Positions 1-7,326 of a stretch of 22,759 bases of DNA are shown one piece after another. The stretch comes from an uncultured Collinsella sp. (GTDB lineage: Bacteria; Actinomycetota; Coriobacteriia; Coriobacteriales; Coriobacteriaceae), in NCBI GenBank assembly GCA_902494715.1, contig CABUUJ010000034.1:1-22759 (forward strand). Direction: 5' to 3'. The notes beneath the pieces are model-generated. The model saw only the letters and a list, made by a program, of their open reading frames with translations. It did not search any database and was not told the DNA's origin. Made by a program: the position numbers and the translations under genes. Position 1 is the first letter of the stretch, and each line of letters starts with the position of its first letter.

Positions 1-66
1 CGCGTGCTCCTCGGCGGGGTTGGTCTGATTGTTTTTGTTGAAGCTCTGCCTTTGGCTCAAATGGAA

Positions 67-96
67 ACGGGGGACGCATTTGCATCCCCCGTTTTT
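67..96 (+). terminator. Intrinsic terminator at the window's left edge, probably shared by convergent genes
   Basis: An 8-bp stem (67-74 paired with 85-92) encloses a 10-nt loop and is followed on the + strand by TTTTT. It would end a + strand gene lying mostly or wholly to the left of the window. On the minus strand the same hairpin is followed by a weaker T-rich stretch and could also end the metallophosphoesterase transcript. I could not identify a coding frame with confidence in bases 1-66. Confidence 0.7.
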
Positions 97-103
97 GTTG
101 TGG

Positions 104-571
104 TTACTCTAGATCAATAAATTTGGTGCTTATGATCTTGCCGTCTTTTACTAGCATTCTGGCCATGGTGGGGCCTCGGGTGCCTCTGGGGTAGCTGGCG
201 CTGCCCGGGTTGAGGACTAAGCAACGGCCCACTTGGGCTTCTTTGGTTACGTGGGTGTGGCCGTTGATGGCTACGTCTACGGATCCCACCGGAAGGTCTT
301 CGCGGTAGTGAGCTACGGCGAATTTGAGGCCTTCGTAGGTAAAGAGTGCAAGACGGTCTACATCGGGGCCGTAGTCGCGGTAGTAATCGTTGTTGCCCAG
401 TACGGCCCGCACGGGGGCGATGGTGCATAGGTGCTCGTAGTCCATCTCTGACGTGAGGTCGCCGGCGTGGATGATCAGGTCTGCGCCCTCAAGCTCATCC
501 AAGAGCGCAGGCGATAAATAGCCGTGGGTGTCCGAGATGATGTCGATACGCTTGGCGCTTGCACTGTTCAT
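104..571 (-). CDS. YfcE/MJ0936-type metallophosphoesterase
   Basis: A 155-residue calcineurin-like phosphoesterase of the small YfcE/MJ0936 class, which hydrolyses phosphodiesters with two bound metal ions; the natural substrate is not known. The metal-ligand motifs are in the usual order: SDTHG (D14, H16), HAGD (D38), GNND (N60), a His in VAHY (H88) and NGHTH (H105, H107), followed by NPGS. The length is slightly short of the usual 160-180 residues but the core is complete. The ATG is preceded by GGAAGGG at good spacing. No signal peptide, so cytoplasmic. It follows the terminator of the LytTR regulator by about 40 nt, so it probably has its own promoter or depends on readthrough. Confidence 0.9.
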   Translation of the reverse strand: MNSASAKRIDIISDTHGYLSPALLDELEGADLIIHAGDLTSEMDYEHLCTIAPVRAVLGNNDYYRDYGPDVDRLALFTYEGLKFAVAHYREDLPVGSVDVAINGHTHVTKEAQVGRCLVLNPGSASYPRGTRGPTMARMLVKDGKIISTKFIDLE

Positions 572-610
572 GGGATCCCTTCCGCAAAAAACGATTCGGC
601 AGATACATAC

Positions 611-661
611 AAAAAAGGCCCCACGGCTCCGCAGACGATGGGTCTACAGGGCTGCGGGGCC
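611..661 (-). terminator. Intrinsic terminator of the glycosyltransferase-kinase-regulator operon
   Basis: On the minus strand, a GGCCCC arm (656-661) pairs with GGGGCC (617-622), with further partial pairing inward, and is followed directly by TTTTTT (611-616). It lies 6 nt past the stop codon of the LytTR regulator and upstream of the metallophosphoesterase start. Confidence 0.85.
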
Positions 662-667
662 AGTGTG

Positions 668-1384
668 CTAGAGACTCAGGGCCTTCTTAAGCGGCACGAC
701 GCGGCGGCGCGAAACCGGCACGCGTTCGTCGACGCCCGTAATGCCCAGCTGGATGGCGCCCGAGGGCACCGTCTCGACGTCCGTAACGCACGCCAAGTTG
801 ACGATATAGCGGCGGTGAACACGGAAGAAGCCAAAGTCGCAGAGCTTGGCCTCAAACTGCGCCAGCGAGGTCGTCGACAAAAAGCGATCATCGACGGTAT
901 AGATGCAGGAGTAATCGTCCTTGGCCATGATAAAGCGAATGTCGTCCACGGGAATGAGCACCTTGCGGCCGCCCTTTTCCACCGGGATGCGCTCGATGGT
1001 CACCTTGCTGTCCGTAACCGGCTTGGCGCGCTGCATGACCTTCTCGATTGCGCGATCCAAGCGAGCTTCTTCGACCGGCTTCATCAGATAATCGACGGCA
1101 TCCACGTCGAATGCCTCGACCGCATGGTCGCTATACGCAGTCACAAACACGATCGCCGGCGGATTTTTGAGCTTATGCAGCGCCTCGGCAAGTTGCAGGC
1201 CCGAGGCACCGGGCATCGAGATATCGAGAAACACGACATCCACGCGACTTTCCATAAGCATCTCGATGGCGGAGCGGACGCTCGACGCCTCCGTGATCGT
1301 GCCGATCTTGCCCGTTTGCTCGAGCAGGAAGCGAAGCTCCGAGCGAGCCGGCGCCTCATCATCCACAATCATCGCACGCAGCAT
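668..1384 (-). CDS. LytTR-family response regulator (system 1)
   Basis: A 238-residue DNA-binding response regulator, partner of the sensor kinase just upstream. The receiver domain (about 1-118) has the acidic pair in VDDE (D8, D9), the phospho-acceptor D54 in VFLDISMPG, T82 in VTAYS and K102 in MKPVEE. The LytTR domain (about 132-236) contains FRVHRRYIVNL and ends in VPVSRRR. LytTR domains bind direct repeats in promoters through a beta-sheet fold. I chose the ATG at 1384 (protein begins MLRAMIVDDE) because GAAAGG lies about 10 nt before it; an in-frame TTG at 1405 would add seven residues. It follows the kinase by 72 nt with no terminator between, so the two are probably cotranscribed. It is a clear paralogue of the regulator at 6554-7288. 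Confidence 0.93.
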   Translation of the reverse strand: MLRAMIVDDEAPARSELRFLLEQTGKIGTITEASSVRSAIEMLMESRVDVVFLDISMPGASGLQLAEALHKLKNPPAIVFVTAYSDHAVEAFDVDAVDYLMKPVEEARLDRAIEKVMQRAKPVTDSKVTIERIPVEKGGRKVLIPVDDIRFIMAKDDYSCIYTVDDRFLSTTSLAQFEAKLCDFGFFRVHRRYIVNLACVTDVETVPSGAIQLGITGVDERVPVSRRRVVPLKKALSL

Positions 1385-1456
1385 AGGGATAAAACCTTTC
1401 GTCAACTAACTACGCCGGGCATCCGTCGCATGACGTTGAGCCCGTAGCCTTTTATT

Positions 1457-2800
1457 TTACTCTTGAATGTCAAAGATGCTCTCTGACAAATCAAGATGAA
1501 GGAGCACCTTGGTGCCCTTGCCCGGCGCCGATTCGACACGCGTATAGGAGTGTGGCCCATAAAAGCGATGGATGCGCTCCGAAATATTGTGCATGGCCAC
1601 ACCGGCGCCGCCACCCTGGGGAGAGCTGGCGTCGGGACGGGCAGAGCGCTCGTCAAACAGTCTGGCGGCGGTACCCTCATCCATGCCCACGCCATTATCG
1701 GCCACGGCAATCAAGATTGCATCCTCGCCGTCTTGGTGAACGGTCACGTCGATCCTCAGGGCGTCGACATCGCCCATACCATGACGCACGGCGTTCTCGA
1801 CAATCGGCTGGATCACGAACGCCGGCACCAGCGTATCTTCCACGTCCTCGGACACATCGAACGTCGCAAGCACGCGGTCCTCGCCAAAGCGGGCCTTCTC
1901 AAAGGTAAGGTAGCGCTTGGTCTGTGCGACCTCGCGCGAGACCGGAATGAGCGATCCCGAGTTGTCGAGCGTGGCGCGATAGAACGATGAGAACTCACGA
2001 AGCAGTTCGCGGGCCCGCAGCGGGTCGGTGCGCGTAAACGATGCAATGGTGTTCAGCGTGTTGAACAAGAAGTGCGGGTTAATCTGCGCCTGCAGCGCAC
2101 GCACCTCGGCGCGCGCCGTGAGTTCCTTTTGCACCTCGAGCTCGTGGATGGCGAGCTGCGTGGACAAGATCTCGGCAAAGCCCGAGGCAAGCGCGTACTG
2201 GGTTCGGTCGACGGCGCGCGGGGTCTTGTAGTAGAACTTGAGCGTGCCGACGGTACGATCGCCCACCTTGATGGGGGCGATAATGCCGGCGGGGACTTGG
2301 TTGTGCGAGCCGTCCGAGCCCACGACATCCACCATACGGTTGAACGACTGCACGATGCCATGTTCGATAACGTAGCGTGTGGCAAGCGTGTGGATGGGCG
2401 AATCTGGCAGTAGCTTTTCCTCAAACTCGCCCGCGCAGGCAAGCACGTTGCTCTCATCGGTGATGGCAACGGTCATGGCACGCGTCTCGGGCAGGATACG
2501 CCGGCACACCAAAAGCGCCGATTCCTGCGTCAGACCACCCTTAATGTCCTCGAGCATGGCCGAGGCCACCGAGAGCGTCTCCTCGGTGTACTGGGAGCGT
2601 ACCGAATCGGGATTGAGCGTCAAAAAGATAAAGATGCACAGAAAGATGCACAGCAGCGCGCAGGCAATCACCGTGGCGATCGGCTCGATACCGGTCGCCA
2701 AGGCAAAAATAAAGTACACCAGCACGCAAATGGCGCAGGCAACGGCAATGATGCGAAAGATTGATATTGAACTATCGCGCTGGGCGCGGCGGTCGATCAT
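1457..2800 (-). CDS. LytS/YehU-type sensor histidine kinase (system 1)
   Basis: A 447-residue membrane sensor kinase. Two membrane helices (about 14-36 and 41-62) form a short hairpin with almost no external loop, followed by a GAF-like region (about 75-215) and a His_kinase/HATPase_c module. The phospho-acceptor box is QINPHFLFNTLNTI with H243; the N box holds E335 and N336, then DNGVGM (D368), a glycine-rich GGGAG (396-400) and GKGTKV (427-432). It lacks the multi-helix 5TM-LYT sensor of LytS itself, so the signal is probably cytoplasmic or within the membrane. The start ATG overlaps the glycosyltransferase stop as ATGA, and a strong GGAGGGGG lies 4 nt upstream inside that gene, indicating translational coupling. 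The ligand is unknown. Confidence 0.92.
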   Translation of the reverse strand: MIDRRAQRDSSISIFRIIAVACAICVLVYFIFALATGIEPIATVIACALLCIFLCIFIFLTLNPDSVRSQYTEETLSVASAMLEDIKGGLTQESALLVCRRILPETRAMTVAITDESNVLACAGEFEEKLLPDSPIHTLATRYVIEHGIVQSFNRMVDVVGSDGSHNQVPAGIIAPIKVGDRTVGTLKFYYKTPRAVDRTQYALASGFAEILSTQLAIHELEVQKELTARAEVRALQAQINPHFLFNTLNTIASFTRTDPLRARELLREFSSFYRATLDNSGSLIPVSREVAQTKRYLTFEKARFGEDRVLATFDVSEDVEDTLVPAFVIQPIVENAVRHGMGDVDALRIDVTVHQDGEDAILIAVADNGVGMDEGTAARLFDERSARPDASSPQGGGAGVAMHNISERIHRFYGPHSYTRVESAPGKGTKVLLHLDLSESIFDIQE

Positions 2801-3984
2801 TCGGCCCCCTCCAGGATACTGATCAGTTGTGCGTCACGCCAAAGCCCATCCATGATCTTGGGCCAAAAGCTCTGGAAACGTAGGTAGCTTGCAGCGTTTT
2901 GGCGCGCATAGGCCTTTGCCTCGTCGATACCATGGCGCCAGATGCGCAGGTAGCCCTCATGCTCGCGGGTAAACACACTGCGGACCATAGCGGTCTTGCG
3001 CACGCGGTCGTCGAGCTCGCGCGAAATCCACGGGCCCGGGTAGGGCATGAGTGATGCCGCCGTAACGGGAATGAGCTCCTTTTGATGCGCGGCGAATGTC
3101 AACTTGGCCCGTTCGTAGTACCAACGGTATACATCCTGCATAAAGCGCGGTGAGCGCTTTTCGGACTCCGGAGGCAGATGGCGCACGGTCCACTCGTTAT
3201 CGAACCACACGTCGTAGCCAAACATGCGCATGTTAAAGAGGTAATCCAAGTCCTCGCCGCGGGTGATAAACGGGTCAAAGGCCACACGCGTAAAGGCGCG
3301 GGCGTGCAGGGCCATCAGGCCGCCGCACACGTAGTTGGAGCGCGAGATGCGGGTGCCCGAGAGCGCCTTTTTCATCCAACGGTTGAACTCGATGCGCTTG
3401 GTCCACCAACGATGGCAGATGCCCGCCTTGTCCGTGGGAGCCAGCGGCGAGCCGTCGCGATCGTAGAAATAGCCGCTCTTGACCAAGATCGGCAAGCCCT
3501 GACGCGTCTGCTGCCCCAACGCATAGGTCGCGCGCTTCATAAAGTCGGCGTCGATGACAGTCTCATCGTCATCCAAAAAGATAACCGCGTCATGCCCCAG
3601 CACAGCGGCACAGGCTAGCCCCATGTTGCGGATGGCACCGTAGCCTCGCAGGCTCACGCACTCGCCCGAACCCTTGGGCGCGATCTGAGCAACCCGGTCT
3701 GCGATGCGCGAGGCCTGGGTGTTGGTGACAACGGTGACCTTGAGCGTGGGATGCGCGTCGACAATCTCGCGCACGCGCAGCGACACATCGGCTGTGGCAG
3801 AAACGGGACAGACCACCAAAAGGATGATGCGCGGGATGTCACGTACCTGCTCAAGCGAGGCCAGGCAGCGGTCGAGTTCGGGATTGTCGGCGTTGAGTCG
3901 CGTCGAATGATCATAGGTGCCAGGGGCGTTTGCGCAAGCGTCATCGCCCGCCCAATACGTTGGAATCACGACCGTGGCGTTCAT
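2797..3984 (-). CDS. Glycosyltransferase family 2-like protein
   Basis: A 395-residue protein with the features of a GT-A fold sugar transferase. It opens with TVVIPTY, has a DxD-type metal and nucleotide-sugar motif in IFLDDDE (D138-D140) and an acceptor-side motif RGEDLDY (242-248), then a His in VRHLPP. There is no obvious membrane helix, so it probably acts in the cytoplasm or at the inner membrane face. It is the first gene of an operon with a sensor kinase (4-nt overlap) and a LytTR regulator, so wall or capsule glycosylation under LytTR control is a reasonable guess; donor and acceptor cannot be read from the sequence. GGGAGGG precedes the ATG. A terminator hairpin sits only about 22 nt upstream of the start. 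Confidence 0.82.
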   Translation of the reverse strand: MNATVVIPTYWAGDDACANAPGTYDHSTRLNADNPELDRCLASLEQVRDIPRIILLVVCPVSATADVSLRVREIVDAHPTLKVTVVTNTQASRIADRVAQIAPKGSGECVSLRGYGAIRNMGLACAAVLGHDAVIFLDDDETVIDADFMKRATYALGQQTRQGLPILVKSGYFYDRDGSPLAPTDKAGICHRWWTKRIEFNRWMKKALSGTRISRSNYVCGGLMALHARAFTRVAFDPFITRGEDLDYLFNMRMFGYDVWFDNEWTVRHLPPESEKRSPRFMQDVYRWYYERAKLTFAAHQKELIPVTAASLMPYPGPWISRELDDRVRKTAMVRSVFTREHEGYLRIWRHGIDEAKAYARQNAASYLRFQSFWPKIMDGLWRDAQLISILEGAE

Positions 3985-4005
3985 GCCTTACCCTCCCTGC
4001 AACAC

Positions 4006-4041
4006 AAAAACGGGACGCCGCCAAACACAGGCGACGCCCCG
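4006..4041 (-). terminator. Strong intrinsic terminator after the UMF1-type transporter
   Basis: On the minus strand a 12-bp stem (4030-4041 with 4011-4022, two G-U pairs) with a 7-nt loop is followed by TTTTT (4006-4010). It lies about 115 nt after the transporter stop but only about 22 nt before the glycosyltransferase start, so it may also act as a leader attenuator if a promoter lies upstream of it. Confidence 0.88.
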
Positions 4042-4057
4042 CGACCTAGCTGATTCC

Positions 4058-4108
4058 ATCATACCCACTTGGGCAAATCATTGCTCGCAAGTCGCAATGT
4101 TTATTGCG
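4058..4108 (-). promoter_or_regulatory. Candidate promoter and inverted repeat before the glycosyltransferase operon
   Basis: On the minus strand a TATGAT hexamer (4058-4063) resembles a -10 box, with no convincing -35. Upstream of it is a perfect 6-bp-arm inverted repeat, CGCAAT-GTTT-ATTGCG (4093-4108), which could be an operator. If transcription starts just after TATGAT, the terminator hairpin at 4006-4041 would lie within the leader. Speculative. Confidence 0.25.
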
Positions 4109-4155
4109 GATAACCCCAAAAGAGTACCGTGGACAGGCACAATAGCCGCTCGCTC

Positions 4156-5415
4156 CTATGCGGCATGCTCTGCCGCCCGAGTCATGCGGGACAGGCGGAC
4201 CAGCAGCATAAAGCCAACGATCAGCAGCACGCCAATGGAAAGGACGCCCAGCGACGGGTTGCCGGTCAGCGAGGTGACGACCGACACCAGGAAGGTGCCC
4301 ATAACGCTTGCATAACGACCAAAGATGTCAAAGAAGCCGTAGTACTCGTTGGACTTTTCCTTGGGGATAATGCGGCCAAAGTAGCTACGGCTGAGCGCCT
4401 GCACGCCGCCCTGGAACAGGCCGACCAAAATGGCAAGCACCCAAAACTCAAAGGCGGTCTTGAGGAAGAACGCGGCAAAGAGCACGATGCCCATATAGGC
4501 GGCGACTGCCACCAAGATCATGTTGAGCGTGCCCACGCGGCCGGCGAGCTTGCCGTAAATGATGGCAGACGGAAAAGCAACAAACTGGGTGACGAGCAGC
4601 GCCAGGACCAGCTGCGTCGAATCGATGCCCAAGGCCGATCCGTAACTGGTGGCCATGGAAATGACCGTGTGCACACCGTCGATATAGAAGAAGAACGCGA
4701 TCATGTAGACCAGCACGGTCTTGTTGTGGGCGATCTCGCGCATGGTGTGTCCGACCTCGGAGAACACACCGCCCACGATGTGGCCGATGGTGTCCTCGGG
4801 ACCGCGCTCGCGACCGTACTTTTGCTTATAGGTGCGAATGAGCGGCAGGGTAAAGATGAGCCACCAGGCACCAGTGATGATAAACGACAGACGCGTTGCC
4901 AGCATGGTGGGGATGCCAAGAGCGGGGCCACCCATGATGAGCGCCAGGCAGATGACGAACGGCACGGTGGAACCGATATAGCCCCAGGCATAGCCCGAGC
5001 TGGACACGGCGTCCATGCGCTCGTCGGTGGTAATGTCGGGCAGCATGGCGTCGTAGAACGTCATAGAAGAGTTAAGGCCGATGGTGCACAGCACGTACAC
5101 GGTCAAAAATACCATGGCGGACATTGGGATAGCCTGCGCCAGGCAAAGAACCAGACCCGTGAGGAAGAAGCCCAAGAAGAACTTGATCTTGTTACCGGCG
5201 TAGTCGGCAAGCGCGCCCAGAATGGGCATGAGCATGGCAATGACCAGCGAGGCGATCGTCTGTGCATTGCCCCAGGCGACCACCAGGTCGGCCGAGGAAG
5301 CGCCGGTATTGATGGCGTTAAAGTAGATGGGCACCACCGAGGTATTGAGCAGCACAAGGGCCGAATTGCCCACATCATACATAACCCAGTTACGCTCGAG
5401 CTTGGTGTATTTCAT
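4156..5415 (-). CDS. UMF1 (Atg22-like) family MFS transporter
   Basis: A 419-residue integral membrane protein with about 12 hydrophobic segments. The N-terminal RNWVMYDVGNSA and the later FYDAMLPDI and SSSGYAWGYIGS match the UMF1/Atg22-like branch of the major facilitator superfamily. In yeast, Atg22 exports amino acids from the vacuole; substrates of bacterial members are largely unknown. The ATG is preceded by GAAGGG. It lies 101 nt downstream of the phospholipase-like gene and may be cotranscribed with it and the second LytTR system; a strong terminator follows. It probably sits in the cytoplasmic membrane as an exporter or importer of a small metabolite, and no substrate can be inferred from the neighbours. 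Confidence 0.88.
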   Translation of the reverse strand: MKYTKLERNWVMYDVGNSALVLLNTSVVPIYFNAINTGASSADLVVAWGNAQTIASLVIAMLMPILGALADYAGNKIKFFLGFFLTGLVLCLAQAIPMSAMVFLTVYVLCTIGLNSSMTFYDAMLPDITTDERMDAVSSSGYAWGYIGSTVPFVICLALIMGGPALGIPTMLATRLSFIITGAWWLIFTLPLIRTYKQKYGRERGPEDTIGHIVGGVFSEVGHTMREIAHNKTVLVYMIAFFFYIDGVHTVISMATSYGSALGIDSTQLVLALLVTQFVAFPSAIIYGKLAGRVGTLNMILVAVAAYMGIVLFAAFFLKTAFEFWVLAILVGLFQGGVQALSRSYFGRIIPKEKSNEYYGFFDIFGRYASVMGTFLVSVVTSLTGNPSLGVLSIGVLLIVGFMLLVRLSRMTRAAEHAA

Positions 5416-5516
5416 GGACAGGGACCCTTCGTATTCGCCCGATATGCAGTTAGTTCATCGTACCCCAATTGTCCAGAACCGCCGGTAAGGATTCGGCAAA
5501 GGGGCACGCACGGGCC

Positions 5517-6461
5517 CTATTCCTCGCGGTCGAACTCCTCATCGGCATTGAGCGCGCGACCGCTGTAGTTGACGTGACTGGTCACGGCATCCATGTCACC
5601 GGTCTCGATAAAACGTGCGACCGTGCACTCGTAATCGACCAGCGCGCGATCAAAGACCTCGGGGAAACTCTCGTTCGAGACCTCGTCGGTAAAGGGATTC
5701 TTCCATGTCAGATGGCCCAGGTTACCGGTGCGCTCGGGCAGCTCCGTCGTCACACGATGGGCAAGGCCGTCGAGCAGCGAGTAGTCGTGCACCAAGCCCT
5801 CAACCAGCGAGATCGCGCGCGTCTTTGCGGAGCCGGCCGGCTCAATCGCGCGGTAAAGTCGCTGCATATTGGCAACGGCAGCACCGTACTCCCCTGCCGG
5901 AATGTCAATGCCGTACACGCGTCCGGCAACATAGCTCATCAGCACGCCGGCCACGCGATTGATGCGATCGGTGGTGACGATCTCGCCCGCCGGCGGGTAA
6001 TCGTCGACCGTAGCGCCATCGCGTTTAAGCTGCAGCATCAGTACATCCAGGTCGCTCTCGATCACGGCATGGACCTGACTGCTCGAATCCTCAAGCTCTG
6101 AATCGGACTCCACGATGCCAAACTGCTGCTCATAGACAAAAGGATGGGCGTTGCGGTCGAGCACGTAATGAGACAGCAGGCCCAGCGCAAAGGCACGACC
6201 CAAGCTGGCGTCGCGCGGCAGCAGATGCGACACGCCGTCGCGCAGGCACGCGAACTGGCGAGACATGCGCGACCGATGCATGACCTGCGCCAGCAGCGTG
6301 CAGTCGGAGACACGCGGTGTCAGAATGTGAAAGAAAAACGGGTCGGGGCCTTGGTTGCCCAAGATAAAGGCAATGCGCTCTTCATCGGACGTGATGACGC
6401 CCTGCGGAAGACGGTCGATGCTTTCCTCGCCAAACAGATGATGGGTGATAAGCGCGGGCAT
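5517..6461 (-). CDS. Zinc-dependent phospholipase C family protein
   Basis: A 314-residue protein with the S1/P1-nuclease/phospholipase C-type zinc site: LITHHLFGE (H7, H8), GNQGPDPFFFH (D40, H45), an HYVLDRNAHPF block (H98, D102, H106) and HAVIE (H131, E135). The family hydrolyses phospholipid head groups, but this subgroup has no signal peptide here and is annotated only by fold, so a cytoplasmic phosphoesterase role is equally possible. I chose the ATG at 6461 (MPALITHH) because AAAGGA lies just upstream at correct spacing; a GTG at 6491 would add ten residues. It lies 92 nt after the LytTR regulator and may have its own promoter. The C-terminus ends in an acidic tail. Confidence 0.82.
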   Translation of the reverse strand: MPALITHHLFGEESIDRLPQGVITSDEERIAFILGNQGPDPFFFHILTPRVSDCTLLAQVMHRSRMSRQFACLRDGVSHLLPRDASLGRAFALGLLSHYVLDRNAHPFVYEQQFGIVESDSELEDSSSQVHAVIESDLDVLMLQLKRDGATVDDYPPAGEIVTTDRINRVAGVLMSYVAGRVYGIDIPAGEYGAAVANMQRLYRAIEPAGSAKTRAISLVEGLVHDYSLLDGLAHRVTTELPERTGNLGHLTWKNPFTDEVSNESFPEVFDRALVDYECTVARFIETGDMDAVTSHVNYSGRALNADEEFDREE

Positions 6462-6493
6462 AATGATCCTTTCGATTTCATTCGATGCCACCC

Positions 6494-6520
6494 ATTATGC
6501 CCACCGCGCGCCCATGCCAA
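6494..6520 (-). promoter_or_regulatory. Candidate promoter for the phospholipase-like gene
   Basis: On the minus strand TTGGCA (6515-6520) and CATAAT (6494-6499) each match five of six consensus positions of -35 and -10 boxes. The 15-nt spacing is shorter than ideal. It would start transcription about 25-30 nt before the ATG at 6461. Confidence 0.35.
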
Positions 6521-6553
6521 ACCTGCGATGGTAAACGACGGCACGCAGACCGT

Positions 6554-7288
6554 CTACGCAAGCCCCAAGTGTGCTTTAACCTCGGCAGCGCGACGGCGGG
6601 ACACGGGCACCGTCGAGCTCACGCGGTCGAGCCTGAGCTCCATCAACCCCGTGGAGCCAATCTCAACATTGTGCACGTCTTCCAAATTGACTAGGTAGCT
6701 GCGATGAACGCGAATAAAGCCCTCGGAGTCCAAGCGACGCTCGAGCGAAGAGATCGACTCATTGATCAGGTACGTTCCCTCGGCGCAGATGGCGTTGCAA
6801 AAATCGGCGCGCGCCTCAAAGTAGCAGATGTCTGCGGCGGGAATGAACACCTTTTTGCCCCCGCGGTCCACCGTCAGACGCAAAGGCTGGCGCGGAGCAT
6901 GGATAACACGACGGGCACCCAAGGCTGCCTCGATCTTGTCGAGTGCCTTTGACAGGCGTGCGTCCTCGACCGGCTTGACGACATAGTCGACCGCATCGAG
7001 GTTATACGCATCGGCGGCAAACTCGGCAAACGCCGTCACAAACACAACCACCGGCGGCGTCTTTAGGTTCTGCAGCGTCTCGGCAAGCTCAATTCCCGAG
7101 CGACCGGGCATGGTAATGTCTAAAAACAGCACGTCGGGCTTGTTCGACAGAATCGACTCCACGGCTTCGGTGACATTGCCTGCCTCGGCGATCTGACCCA
7201 CACGCGTATCCTTTTCCAACAGATAGCGTAGCTCGGCCCTAATGGGAGGCTCGTCATCAACCACCAAGATGTTCCAGCCTTCGGACAT
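6554..7288 (-). CDS. LytTR-family response regulator (system 2)
   Basis: A 244-residue paralogue of the regulator at 668-1384. The receiver domain has VVDDE (D11, D12), phospho-acceptor D57 in LFLDITMPG, T85 in VTAF and K105 in VKPVED. The LytTR domain (about 140-242) carries FIRVHRSYLVNL and VPVSRRR in the same places as its paralogue, so the recognition surfaces may be similar. GAGGGG lies 8 nt before the ATG. It starts 38 nt after the kinase stop and is surely cotranscribed with it. The phospholipase-like and transporter genes downstream are candidate members of the same unit. Confidence 0.93.
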   Translation of the reverse strand: MSEGWNILVVDDEPPIRAELRYLLEKDTRVGQIAEAGNVTEAVESILSNKPDVLFLDITMPGRSGIELAETLQNLKTPPVVVFVTAFAEFAADAYNLDAVDYVVKPVEDARLSKALDKIEAALGARRVIHAPRQPLRLTVDRGGKKVFIPAADICYFEARADFCNAICAEGTYLINESISSLERRLDSEGFIRVHRSYLVNLEDVHNVEIGSTGLMELRLDRVSSTVPVSRRRAAEVKAHLGLA

Positions 7289-7326
7289 ATGTGCTTCCCC
7301 TCTTTTTCTCTCAATCCAACCGCGTG

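Noticed and set aside
524..1447. A 307-codon + strand open frame over the LytTR regulator
   Set aside because: It is antisense to a gene with complete receiver and LytTR motifs; its translation is low-complexity and matches no family. Long shadow frames are expected in high-G+C, codon-biased genes.
4129..5568. A 479-codon + strand open frame over the UMF1 transporter
   Set aside because: It is rich in His, Asp, Gly and Gln as expected from antisense of membrane-protein codons, and has no plausible ribosome binding site.
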